The translations under genes and the position numbers were made by a program. Positions 18,603 to 27,971 of a DNA stretch of 37,216 nt are shown piece after piece. Location of the stretch: positions 1 through 37,216 of the forward strand of contig JAKPTO010000026.1 of assembly GCA_029555085.1 (NCBI GenBank). The letters run 5' to 3'. Origin of the DNA: a bacterium. GTDB lineage: Bacteria; Patescibacteriota; Patescibacteriia; UBA1558; S5-K13. Position 1 is the stretch's first letter, and the number at the start of each line of letters is the position of its first letter. The notes below the pieces were generated by a model that did no database searches, was not told where the DNA came from, and saw nothing but the letters and a program-made list of their open reading frames with translations.

Positions 18603-20087
18603 CTAATCCCTAGGTTTCATAAGTGGGAATATCTGACACTCTCTTGCTGATTTATTCATTAAAAATGAAAAAACTCTTTCACTTAATCCAAATCCACAAG
18701 TTGGTGGCATTCCATGTTCAAGCGCTTCTACGAATTCATGATCGTACATTTGCGCTTCATCATCTCCTTCTTTTCTTAACTGTTCTTGTCTCTGAAATCT
18801 TTGCGCTTGATCAATCGGATCATTTAATTCGCTATAACCATTTCCAAGCTCAGACCCAGCTATAATTGGTTGAAATCTCTGAGTTAATCTTCCATCTGTT
18901 TCCAATTTTTTAGCGAGCGGTGAGACAATTTCAGGAACATTTATTAAAAATCCCGGTCCAGACATTTGCTTTCTGCAATATTTTAATAAATTATCAATTG
19001 CCCTTGTAATGTTAAATCCTTTCGTATCATATTCAATTTTCAATTCTTGTAATTTTGATATTATTTGTTTTTCATCAGTTTTTAAAATATCAACCCCTGT
19101 GTATTTCATGATTGTTTCTCTATAATCATATCTTTCCCATTTTTTCCCTAAATCAATATCAAAATTTTTAATCTTAAATTTTAAAGTTCCAAATGTTTCA
19201 TTCGCAACATATTTATACATTTCTTCAACTAATTCCATTCCCATTTCATAATCAGCATAAGCCCAATAAAATTCCATTTGTGTATAATCCTGTAAATGTT
19301 CCGCATCCATTCCTTCGTTTCTAAATTGCCTTCCTATTTCAAAAGTTTTATCATATCCTGCAACCATAAGCTTTTTTTGCCATAATTCTCCGGTAGAAAT
19401 TCTCAAATACACATCAACATCAAGTGCGTTGTGGTGAGTTATAAATGGTCTTGCATCAGCACCTCCGGTTGTTATTTCAAGTGCTGGTGTTTCTACTTCT
19501 AAAAATCCACGATCTAATAAAAATTTTCTTAATGCATTCCAAAACTTTGATCTTTTTATAAACATGTCTTTTATTTCTGGATTGCACAATATATCTAAAT
19601 ATCTTTTTCTTAATCTTTCTTCCTCATCTTTAAATCCGTGCCATTTTTCCGGAAGCGGTCTTAAAGTTTTTGTAAGAAGCTTCCAGTCAGAAACCATTAC
19701 GCTTTTTTCACCTTTGTGAGTTACAAAACAATTTCCATTAATTTCTAAAAAATCTCCGATATCAATCAAATCTACAAATTGTTTATATTTTTCATCTCCA
19801 ATTTCTTTTTTTGAGAACGCTATTTGAATCGCGCTTGTCCCATCTTGAATTTGAGCAAATGTTAAATTTCCATGACTTCTTATACTTCTAATACGCCCCA
19901 CAATAAAAAATTTCTTATTACTTTTTTCTAATTCTTCAAAGTCGGATAAAACAGACGAAATTTCAAAATCTCTCCTTGCTTTTGCTGGATATGGATCAAT
20001 TCCCAATTCTCTTATTTTATTAAGCCTTTGTACTCTAATATCATATTCATCGCTTGGATTTATTTCTTTTTTGATGTCTTGTTTCAT
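18603..20087 (-). CDS. lysS: Lysyl-tRNA synthetase, class II
   Basis: DPYPAKARRDFEI, FEIGRQFRNEGMDAEHLQDYTQMEFYWAY, GSELGNGYSELNDPIDQAQRF, FGLSERVFSFLMN. Confidence 0.95.
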   Translation of the reverse strand: MKQDIKKEINPSDEYDIRVQRLNKIRELGIDPYPAKARRDFEISSVLSDFEELEKSNKKFFIVGRIRSIRSHGNLTFAQIQDGTSAIQIAFSKKEIGDEKYKQFVDLIDIGDFLEINGNCFVTHKGEKSVMVSDWKLLTKTLRPLPEKWHGFKDEEERLRKRYLDILCNPEIKDMFIKRSKFWNALRKFLLDRGFLEVETPALEITTGGADARPFITHHNALDVDVYLRISTGELWQKKLMVAGYDKTFEIGRQFRNEGMDAEHLQDYTQMEFYWAYADYEMGMELVEEMYKYVANETFGTLKFKIKNFDIDLGKKWERYDYRETIMKYTGVDILKTDEKQIISKLQELKIEYDTKGFNITRAIDNLLKYCRKQMSGPGFLINVPEIVSPLAKKLETDGRLTQRFQPIIAGSELGNGYSELNDPIDQAQRFQRQEQLRKEGDDEAQMYDHEFVEALEHGMPPTCGFGLSERVFSFLMNKSARECQIFPLMKPRD

Positions 20088-20170
20088 AAATAATATTTAA
20101 TAATGTTAATAAAACTAAAAATTGCTGTTTATAACAGATTTTAATATAATTATACCCACTAAAATGATTA

Positions 20171-20193
20171 AAATCAACCTCGAAGGTTGTTTT
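20171..20193. terminator. Bidirectional hairpin/terminator between lysS and priA-like gene
   Basis: AAATCAACCT-cga-AGGTTGTTTT. Confidence 0.6.
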
Positions 20194-20199
20194 CTATAC

Positions 20200-20228
20200 T
20201 TCACACTTCTTCCTTTATAATCTATACT
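20200..20228 (+). promoter_or_regulatory. Promoter of priA-like gene with TSS at or near the ATG
   Basis: TTCACA-N17-TATACT, then 6 nt, then ATG at 20235. Confidence 0.6.
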
Positions 20229-20234
20229 TAAATT

Positions 20235-22082
20235 ATGAAGTATGCACTCGTAAAACCCCTTATAAAACTCAAAAAAGGTCTAAATTTACTTGATTATAGT
20301 ATTCCTGGGGCATTATCCGAAAACTTAAAAATAGGCCAATTAGTTGAAATTCCGTTTAGAAATTCGTCTAAATTTGGAATTATTTTTGATATAAAAAACG
20401 AAACACAAGAAAACATAAAAATAAAAGATATTTTAAAAATTTCAAACCAAAATCCCATCATATCAGAAAACCAGATAAAATTTTATAAATGGTTTTGTGA
20501 TTATAATTTTTCTTCTTTAAACTTTTTAAACAACATCATTCCTCTACCGATGAAGAATAAAATAAAAGAGAAAGACGAAAAATTTTTTATTTATAAAACC
20601 CCCTTTAAATTAAAAAACATAAACTCTTCTATTTTAGAAAATAAACAGTTTATTTTTAAACATAATTTTTTCGATGAAAAACTAACGCTTATAAAAAATA
20701 CTATTGATAAAAATTTTAAAAATAAAAAGATAACTTTAATAATTTGTCCTACAAAAATTCACATTGAAAAAATCCTCTCCTCTCTTTTAAATTTTTACAC
20801 GGAAAAAGATTATAGAATTATCACAGGATTAACACATTTATCAAAATTAAAACACAACGAGATTTGGAATTCTATAAAAAATAATAAATTAAGATTTATA
20901 ATTGGAACAAAAATATCGATTTTTTATCCGATGGAAAACACTAAAACAATAATAATTGACGAATCAGAAAATGAAAATTTAAATCAAATTGATATAAATC
21001 CAAGATTTGAATTTTTACCAAATGTTTTAGAGCTTTCAAAAATAAATAATTCACAAATAATTTTTACCACATACTCACCAAACGCTTATTTATACAATTT
21101 AGCAAAAGAAAAACAATTGAAATTATTAGAAACAAAAGAAAAAGTTAATACTGAAATTTCTGTGCTCGATATGAGTACAAAATACTTTGAAAATTATTTA
21201 CATTTTTTTACAGAGGAAGAGGTTAAAAATAATCAAAAAATATTATTTTTATTAAATAAAAAAGGTTATAGTAAAAATTTAAAATGTCGTGATTGTAATT
21301 TTGTTTTTAGATGTGAAAAATGTAATTCTGTATTATCTATAAAAAATGAAAAACTACATTGTTACAATTGTGAAAAATCATTTGATGCGCCAATTACTTG
21401 CCCAAATTGTAATGGCGCAAAATTTAATAATTATGGAGTTGGAACAGAACAATTTACAAAAATTATAAAAAACAATTTTCAAAACAAAAAAGTAATAACA
21501 ATAGATAAAGATAATTATAAAAATTTAAAATTAACCAATCAGAGCGATATTGTCGTTGCGACAAGAATAATTATTGATTATATAAAAGAAAATGAATATG
21601 ATCTTATTGTAATTCCGTTTTCACATCAATTTTTAAATAATAACTTTGATTCAAATGAAGATTTTTTTGAACTCATCGCAAAATTAATCTCCCTAAAGCC
21701 AAAAAAAATTATCGTACAATGTATTGGTGAGCAAAAAATTCATGAATACATTAGAAATAATAATTATAAATCCATGATTGAGGATGAACTGAATATGAGA
21801 AAACTTTTAAAATATCCTCCATTCGAAAATATATTAAAAATTACAATAAAAGATAAAGATAAATCAATGCTTGATAAAAAAACAAATGAATTGTATGATA
21901 AAATTAAATTAAATATTGGAAATAATGTAGATTTATTAGAGATTGTTGATAAAAACACAAAAGTCCGCTCTTTTTACATGAAATACATATTATTAAAATA
22001 TAAAGATGAAAGCGATATTTCAAGTATAAAAAAATTATTAAATGAATTTGATATAATAGAAAAAAATTATTTTAAACTATGA
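20235..22082 (+). CDS. priA: PriA-like primosomal protein N', helicase motifs degenerate
   Basis: Zinc-binding CRDCNFVFRCEKCNSVL...CYNCEKSFDAPITCPNC, then GVGTEQ and ELNMRKLLKYPPF. Walker A, DEEH and AGRAGR motifs not found. Confidence 0.85.
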   Translation: MKYALVKPLIKLKKGLNLLDYSIPGALSENLKIGQLVEIPFRNSSKFGIIFDIKNETQENIKIKDILKISNQNPIISENQIKFYKWFCDYNFSSLNFLNNIIPLPMKNKIKEKDEKFFIYKTPFKLKNINSSILENKQFIFKHNFFDEKLTLIKNTIDKNFKNKKITLIICPTKIHIEKILSSLLNFYTEKDYRIITGLTHLSKLKHNEIWNSIKNNKLRFIIGTKISIFYPMENTKTIIIDESENENLNQIDINPRFEFLPNVLELSKINNSQIIFTTYSPNAYLYNLAKEKQLKLLETKEKVNTEISVLDMSTKYFENYLHFFTEEEVKNNQKILFLLNKKGYSKNLKCRDCNFVFRCEKCNSVLSIKNEKLHCYNCEKSFDAPITCPNCNGAKFNNYGVGTEQFTKIIKNNFQNKKVITIDKDNYKNLKLTNQSDIVVATRIIIDYIKENEYDLIVIPFSHQFLNNNFDSNEDFFELIAKLISLKPKKIIVQCIGEQKIHEYIRNNNYKSMIEDELNMRKLLKYPPFENILKITIKDKDKSMLDKKTNELYDKIKLNIGNNVDLLEIVDKNTKVRSFYMKYILLKYKDESDISSIKKLLNEFDIIEKNYFKL

Positions 22083-22573
22083 TAGTAAAATATCCAAATA
22101 AAATTCTCAGGACAAAACTCAATGAAGTTTCTGATTTTTCATCTCCAAACTTAAGATCAATAATTAGAAAAATGAAAAATAATATGATTAAATATGATGG
22201 AATCGGAATCGCCGCGAATCAAATTGGAATAAACATGAAAATTATTGTAATTAACTCTAAAGAAGGTCCTAAAGAATTTATAAATCCAAAAATTATAAAA
22301 AGATCTTTTGTAAAATCAAAATCTATTGAGGGTTGTTTATCATTCCCCGGAATAAGTGGCAAAGCAAAAAGACACAAAACAATAACAGTAGAATATCAAA
22401 CTCTAAACGGTGAGAAAAAAAATATTTGCGTATCTGGACTTTACTCGTTTGTATTTCAACATGAAATAGATCACATAAATGGAATAATTTTTACAGATAG
22501 ATTGTATAAATTTACAGAAGGTAAAAAATTATTTAAAGAATTACAAAAGCAAGCAAAATTAGATGAAAAATAA
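22079..22573 (+). CDS. def: Peptide deformylase
   Basis: GIGIAANQIG, EGCLSFPG, QHEIDHINGIIF. Confidence 0.95.
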   Translation: MIVKYPNKILRTKLNEVSDFSSPNLRSIIRKMKNNMIKYDGIGIAANQIGINMKIIVINSKEGPKEFINPKIIKRSFVKSKSIEGCLSFPGISGKAKRHKTITVEYQTLNGEKKNICVSGLYSFVFQHEIDHINGIIFTDRLYKFTEGKKLFKELQKQAKLDEK

Positions 22574-23483
22574 TATAATATTTTTTGGTTCAGATATAAA
22601 TGCAAAAAATTTATTAGAAAAATTAGTAAATTCTAATTTTAATATTTGTCTTACAATTACAAAATCAGAGAAAAAAACAGGGCGTGAAAAAAAACAAAAT
22701 CCCGTTAAATTATTTTGCGTAGAAAAAAATATAAACTTTCTGGAAATTGATAAAATTGAAAAAAATCATATTAAAATAATAAAATCGCATAATCCTGATG
22801 TTGGAATTTTACTTGCTTATGGAGTTCTTATTCCACAAAATGTTATAGATTTATTTACTTATGGCATTATAAATATCCATCCATCAATGCTTCCAAAGTA
22901 TCGCGGATCTTCTCCCATACAAAGCGCGCTTTTAAATGGAGATTCGGAAACCGGTGTAAGTGTAATGCTTTTATCAAAAAAAATGGATGCTGGTCCAATA
23001 ATAGCTCAACAAAAATTAAAAATAGAAAAATCTGATAACTATTCTGATCTATCAAAAAAATTATTTAATTTGGGAATTGAATTATTACTACAAAATCTAG
23101 AAAAATATTTAAAACAAGAAATAATCCCAACTCCACAAAATGAAGAACAAAAAACAATTACAAAAATGATTGAGAAATCCGATGGACTTATAAACTGGGA
23201 AACAAATGCTAAAGATATATTTAACAAAATTCGCGCTTTTGAATTGTGGCCAGGAGCATACACAAAATTTAATGGAAAGATATTAAAGATAATTGAAGCT
23301 GATTTTGAGGAAAAAATTACTGAAAATAAAATCGGAAAAGTATTTATTGAAAGTGATAAAGTTTTCATACAGTGCAAAAACTCAGTTCTTGAATTAAAAA
23401 AAGTACAACTTGAAGGTAAATCAAGTTGTGATATAAAATCTTTTATAAATGGTTATAGAAATTTTGTTGGAAGTATATTATAA
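22563..23483 (+). CDS. fmt: Methionyl-tRNA formyltransferase
   Basis: NPDVGILLAYGVLIPQNVIDLFTYGIINIHPSMLPKYRGSSPIQSALLNGD; MDAGPIIAQQ. Confidence 0.95.
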   Translation: MKNNIIFFGSDINAKNLLEKLVNSNFNICLTITKSEKKTGREKKQNPVKLFCVEKNINFLEIDKIEKNHIKIIKSHNPDVGILLAYGVLIPQNVIDLFTYGIINIHPSMLPKYRGSSPIQSALLNGDSETGVSVMLLSKKMDAGPIIAQQKLKIEKSDNYSDLSKKLFNLGIELLLQNLEKYLKQEIIPTPQNEEQKTITKMIEKSDGLINWETNAKDIFNKIRAFELWPGAYTKFNGKILKIIEADFEEKITENKIGKVFIESDKVFIQCKNSVLELKKVQLEGKSSCDIKSFINGYRNFVGSIL

Positions 23484-23501
23484 AAATATATTTAAAATTA
23501 T

Positions 23502-23520
23502 AAGACATTATTTATGTCTT
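23502..23520. terminator. Hairpin between convergent fmt and GT2 genes
   Basis: AAGACAT-tattt-ATGTCTT followed by Ts; overlaps the 3' end of the minus-strand gene. Confidence 0.6.
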
Positions 23521-25032
23521 TTTTGTTACCTGAAATCCTAATCTATATTTTCCACCAAGCATAAGCCTTGTCTGTGCCTCAAGTGCTGGAATAGAGCCAA
23601 AAAATATCATTGTAAATGGAAATAAAATCCATTGTATGGCCATAATAGGATAAACAAGCCAAGAAACATTTTTTGGCTTTTTAGGTAAAAAGAAAAAATT
23701 TAAAGAAGCGATTGCAAAAATTCCAGTCATTCCAAATTGCATTATATATTTTAATAAAATAGGAGCATTGTGAATTATCACATCATAATGAATTTTCATA
23801 TCTGCAACAAAAATTGGCAATTTTCCCATTGTAAGAATTAATATTGGTAATGTTGCCCAACTGTAAGTTCCCTCTGCTTGATTAAATAAATATTTAAATT
23901 TTTGCGCAAAAGGAATTTTTTTATTTGGTATAAGTTTAGTCATCATCCACGGAAAATGCTCGACTCCCCAACCCCATCGTCTAATTTGAATGTATTGATT
24001 TTTCAATGATTCAAAAAAATTTCCAAGATCAACTGTTTGCATTGAAACAGGTGTGTACATAGGACAAACTCTATAATTACCATTAAAATGATTTAGCGCG
24101 TGCAAAAATATACGAGTATCCTCTGTTACAATATCTCTTGGATGAAATCCAACCTCAACAAGCGCCTTAAAACTCATACTATGAGAAGAAAAAGTAAATA
24201 ATCTTTCAGGTCTTGATAAATCAGTTAACAGCCAATATGTTGTTGAATGCGCTACAACTCTAATAATTGGATTTGACTTCCAAACATTGTTGTTAAATAA
24301 TACTAATGGTTGATAGCTGAATCTCTCTGGATTATCCATTGTTAAATATTTATAAGTCAAACAATTAAAATATTGTTTATCTGGCCAGGTCTCTATATCA
24401 AACATTGAAATTATAACTTTTGAAATATCAATATTTTTTTCTAAAAAATACTTATACATTTCTGTTCCTATGTGATACATATTCGAACCTTTTCCTGGAA
24501 TTTCTCCAGGGATGCCTCTTGGATGAACTGTTACTACTATATCTTTAAATTTCCCGTCAAATTCAGATTTAATTTTTTCAGCAATTTTTAGAAAATTGTC
24601 CTTATCGCCTTCTTCACCGCCTAATGTTATAATCATCTTATCTTTATCATAATCAGACTCTATTAATTTATCAAAAGTGTCTTTCACTACACTATATGGC
24701 TCCTTGTATGTAGGAAGCGCTACCAAATGAATATAATTTTCCCAATTTTTACAAGCCAATCTTTTTGCTCTCCAGTCAATTCTCTTAGCTTTCATATACT
24801 TAAACCAAGAACTTAAAAGAAAAATAAACATATAATAAATCCTTACAACCCAATAAACATCAAGTACTATTATAAAATAAATTCCCCAAATTGGTTTCGC
24901 TATAGCAATTACAATGCAAAAAATTAAAGTAAACCAAGCTGCAAAACCGGGCATAATTTCGTATATTCTAAGTTGCACATAATCGCGTTTATCCTCCTTA
25001 ACTCTCAATATTTTTAGTAGCATTTTTATCAT
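23512..25032 (-). CDS. Membrane glycosyltransferase family 2-like protein
   Basis: LVALPTYKEPYSVVKDTFDKL, PGKGSNMYHIG, FDIETWPDKQYF, GFHPRDIVTEDTRIFLHA, QYIQIRRWGWGVEHFPW, C-terminal TM helices. The track start at 25149 overlaps the divergent gene; the Met at 25032 fits better. Confidence 0.8.
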   Translation of the reverse strand: MIKMLLKILRVKEDKRDYVQLRIYEIMPGFAAWFTLIFCIVIAIAKPIWGIYFIIVLDVYWVVRIYYMFIFLLSSWFKYMKAKRIDWRAKRLACKNWENYIHLVALPTYKEPYSVVKDTFDKLIESDYDKDKMIITLGGEEGDKDNFLKIAEKIKSEFDGKFKDIVVTVHPRGIPGEIPGKGSNMYHIGTEMYKYFLEKNIDISKVIISMFDIETWPDKQYFNCLTYKYLTMDNPERFSYQPLVLFNNNVWKSNPIIRVVAHSTTYWLLTDLSRPERLFTFSSHSMSFKALVEVGFHPRDIVTEDTRIFLHALNHFNGNYRVCPMYTPVSMQTVDLGNFFESLKNQYIQIRRWGWGVEHFPWMMTKLIPNKKIPFAQKFKYLFNQAEGTYSWATLPILILTMGKLPIFVADMKIHYDVIIHNAPILLKYIMQFGMTGIFAIASLNFFFLPKKPKNVSWLVYPIMAIQWILFPFTMIFFGSIPALEAQTRLMLGGKYRLGFQVTKKT

Positions 25033-25105
25033 AAAAAGTGTAATATTAATAATATTAATCAATATATCAATACTATCTATTTTACAACAAAAAATCAACC
25101 CTAGT

Positions 25106-26665
25106 ATGAAAAAATTTATTCCAATAATAATACTTTCAATATTTCTCATTATATTAAGGATTCCTTTTGTGAGTCACTATTTATTTGATTGGGATGCTGT
25201 TCAACTTGCCATGGGAATGGATCATTTCGATATATCTCTTCACCAACCACATCCACCGGGATATTTTCTTTATATATATTTTGCAAAATTCATAAATATA
25301 TTTTTGAATAATCCTAACTTGGCAATGATAGTTGAAAATATCATATTATCAATTATTGGATTAATAATTTTCTATAAAATTTCAAAAAAAATATTTAAAG
25401 ATGAATTTTTAAGTATTTTATCCTCGCTGATATTTATTACAAATCCATTTATATGGTTTCACAGCGAATTTCCAAATGTTTACATGATAGACTTTTGCTT
25501 TTCTTTAATTTATTTCTATTTATCATATTTAATAATAATTGAAAATAAAAATTTGCTATGGTTATTTTCAACGCTACTTGCTCTTGGGATTGGTTTTAGA
25601 CAAAGTTTAATAATATTCTTTTTGCCAATTTATATTTACACTTGCTTTTTTAATTTTAATTTTTCCAAGAAGAAAATTTTAAAATTATTATTCAATATTT
25701 TAATTTTTGCTTTTGTGCTTTTATTGTGGCTTATTCCAAATTGTCTTGTAATGGGTGGTCTTGATAAATTTATAAATATTTCTAAAAATCAATTTCTATC
25801 AGCTTCAAAACCAACATCAATATTTTCTTTTGCAAAAATAGAAGCACTGTTAAAACAATTTTTCAACACAACAAAAATATTATTATATTCCGCTAGTCTA
25901 TTATCAATATTTTCATTAATTGCAATTTTTTCTAAAAAAATAAAAATATCCAAAAAAAATTCAATTATTTTTTTACTATGCCTACTTCCATCTTTTTTAT
26001 TTTACTCATTTGTTCATTTAGGAAAAATTGGATACATAATGACAATAAGTGGAATTTTTATGACTCTTGGAATTTTTGCTATAAATAAATTATTTAAAGA
26101 AAGATCTCAGATTACAATAATGTTTTTTATATTCGTTCTACAAATTCCTCTTTTTATATATGGAATAGATGGTTTTATTAAAAATAAAATTTTTCTTATA
26201 AATGTATCCCCCTACGATGTGTCTTATTTAAATTTAAGAAATAGTGACTCGAGAATTAAAAGAACCTTATATGAAATTAAAAAATATAACCCAGACGATA
26301 CAATTTTAATAACTGAAGCAGATAGCCCATATATAATCCCAAAATCAAATTTCATAAAAAATATGAGACTTGGCGGATATTATTTACCGGAATATAATTT
26401 ATATAATATTTTTAATGATGGGGTAAAGAAAAAATATTATTATATAAACAACAAAAACACACGATTAATACATGATTTTCAAATACAAATTCCTCAAAAC
26501 ACTAAAAATGTTCTTCTTGTTACAGATAATTTTAATTACGATATCTATGATTTTAAAAAATATCCGAAATTTGAAGAAGTGTTTTATATGAACATTGAAA
26601 ATCAAAATGAGTTTGAATATATTGGTTATAAGTTTATAAAAAATCAAAACAATAACCACTATTGA
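25106..26665 (+). CDS. Polytopic membrane protein, probable GT-C fold (GT39/ArnT-like) glycosyltransferase
   Basis: VSHYLFDWDAVQLAMGMDHFDISLHQPHPPGYFLYIYFAKF followed by many TM helices. Confidence 0.65.
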   Translation: MKKFIPIIILSIFLIILRIPFVSHYLFDWDAVQLAMGMDHFDISLHQPHPPGYFLYIYFAKFINIFLNNPNLAMIVENIILSIIGLIIFYKISKKIFKDEFLSILSSLIFITNPFIWFHSEFPNVYMIDFCFSLIYFYLSYLIIIENKNLLWLFSTLLALGIGFRQSLIIFFLPIYIYTCFFNFNFSKKKILKLLFNILIFAFVLLLWLIPNCLVMGGLDKFINISKNQFLSASKPTSIFSFAKIEALLKQFFNTTKILLYSASLLSIFSLIAIFSKKIKISKKNSIIFLLCLLPSFLFYSFVHLGKIGYIMTISGIFMTLGIFAINKLFKERSQITIMFFIFVLQIPLFIYGIDGFIKNKIFLINVSPYDVSYLNLRNSDSRIKRTLYEIKKYNPDDTILITEADSPYIIPKSNFIKNMRLGGYYLPEYNLYNIFNDGVKKKYYYINNKNTRLIHDFQIQIPQNTKNVLLVTDNFNYDIYDFKKYPKFEEVFYMNIENQNEFEYIGYKFIKNQNNNHY

Positions 26666-26690
26666 CAAATTTATAATAATAACCTATACT
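26662..26690 (+). promoter_or_regulatory. Near-consensus sigma70-type promoter for the 26.7-kb transcript
   Basis: TTGACA-N17-TATACT; -35 overlaps the stop codon of the upstream CDS. Confidence 0.8.
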
Positions 26691-26696
26691 AACCTC

Positions 26697-26886
26697 ACTA
26701 TTCAACAGGAGGATTATGGTAAATTTTTTAGCAGGGGCGCGAAACCCCAATTTCAAATTCTCATTGGAGCAAATGAAGATTGATATTTATAGGGCACACA
26801 GAGAGACCTCCCATAATACTACCTCCTCCGAAAAAATGGTCCTGCTCAGACCAACCTGATGGGAGTGCCCACCATCAGGTTTTTAA
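26697..26886 (+). ncRNA. Candidate structured small RNA of unknown family (or sORF mRNA)
   Basis: GC-rich island. P1: AGGAGG+ATTATGG (26707-26719) with CCATAAT (26811-26817) + CCTCCT (26822-26827). Hairpins GGGGcgcgaaaCCCC, TCATT/AATGA, TGGTC/GACCA, then an intrinsic terminator. Confidence 0.7.
26854..26884 (+). terminator. Intrinsic terminator of the small RNA
   Basis: ACCTGATGG-gagtgccca-CCATCAGGT-TTTT. Confidence 0.85.
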
Positions 26887-26920
26887 AAAAGAAAAAGGAC
26901 AATAATGTCCTTAAATAAAT

Positions 26921-26953
26921 TAACCCCACACATTCTTGTGTTGGGGATTTTTA
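26921..26953. terminator. Terminator hairpin at the 3' end of mltG
   Basis: ACCCCACACA-ttct-TGTGTTGGGGATTTTT. Confidence 0.65.
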
Positions 26954-26969
26954 TTATAATAAATATAAA

Positions 26970-27971
26970 TCAATCCAAATATTTGGCTTTATTTATTTTG
27001 TGCTCATCAAAGGTTCTACTAAATATGGTATTTCCTGTTTTTGGATCGGTTAAAAAATAATTATAATCCGACGCTAAAGGATATATTGAGGATGTTATTG
27101 AATTAAGCCCTGGATTATTTATTGGCGATGGTGGAAGATCTTTATTTATATAAGTATTATATGGGGATTGAATTTTAGTATCCTCATAAGAATACTGGGG
27201 TTTATTTTCGCCTAATATATATGCTAATGTAGCGCATGATTCTAAAGCTTGCCCATATTTAATTCTATTCCAAAATATACCAGAAACTATTTTCATATCA
27301 TCCTGACTTCTAACTTCTTTTTCTATAATTGAAGCCATTGTAATAATTTCATCTATTGATTTTCCTTGATTTTTAATATCTCTTCTCATTTGTTCTGTTA
27401 ATTTATCATCAAAATTGCTTAATAATTTATTTATTACATCATAACAAGTTGAATTTTTATAAACTCTATAAGTATCTGGAAATAAATAACCCTCTAAATC
27501 TGTATTTTTTGGTTTTTGTTTTATAAAATCATAATCATAATCATTTGATTTACTTAAACTGCTCCACTCTTCTTCACTGCAAAATCCCTCTGCGTTTAAA
27601 TAATCACCTATTTGTTGAAGGTTCCAACCCTCGATGATTTTGATTTGCTTTTCATTAAAACTCACGCCTCTTGATTTTTTTATTATTAAATTCGAGATCT
27701 CAATTGAATTCATTGAATCAGATATTTGAAAAGTTCCGGGCATTATATTTCTATATTTTCCCGAGAGTTTCATATATAAATCAAAGAAAAAAGCATTTTT
27801 TATTAAACTGTGCAACTCTAAATTTTGAGCTACTTGATATGATGACTCTCCTTCTTTTATTGTAAATTCTGTTTTTATATTATTATTTATTGGAAAAAAC
27901 AAAGCATTAAAAAATAAATAGCCACCAATTGCTATAATTAAAAATATAATCAAGTAAATAATCTTTCTCAT
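26970..27971 (-). CDS. mltG: Endolytic murein transglycosylase MltG (YceG-like)
   Basis: EGWNLQQIGDYL, LEGYLFPDTYRV, TMASIIEKEVRSQDDMKIVSGIFWNRI, INKDLPPSPINNPGLNSITSSIYP. Confidence 0.93.
   Translation of the reverse strand: MRKIIYLIIFLIIAIGGYLFFNALFFPINNNIKTEFTIKEGESSYQVAQNLELHSLIKNAFFFDLYMKLSGKYRNIMPGTFQISDSMNSIEISNLIIKKSRGVSFNEKQIKIIEGWNLQQIGDYLNAEGFCSEEEWSSLSKSNDYDYDFIKQKPKNTDLEGYLFPDTYRVYKNSTCYDVINKLLSNFDDKLTEQMRRDIKNQGKSIDEIITMASIIEKEVRSQDDMKIVSGIFWNRIKYGQALESCATLAYILGENKPQYSYEDTKIQSPYNTYINKDLPPSPINNPGLNSITSSIYPLASDYNYFLTDPKTGNTIFSRTFDEHKINKAKYLD

Noticed and set aside
26697-26886. Assignment of the candidate RNA to tmRNA, RNase P, SRP or 6S RNA
   Set aside because: No tRNA-like ends, no RNase P or SRP conserved cores, and 5'/3' ends do not form the long closing stem of 6S; left as unknown.
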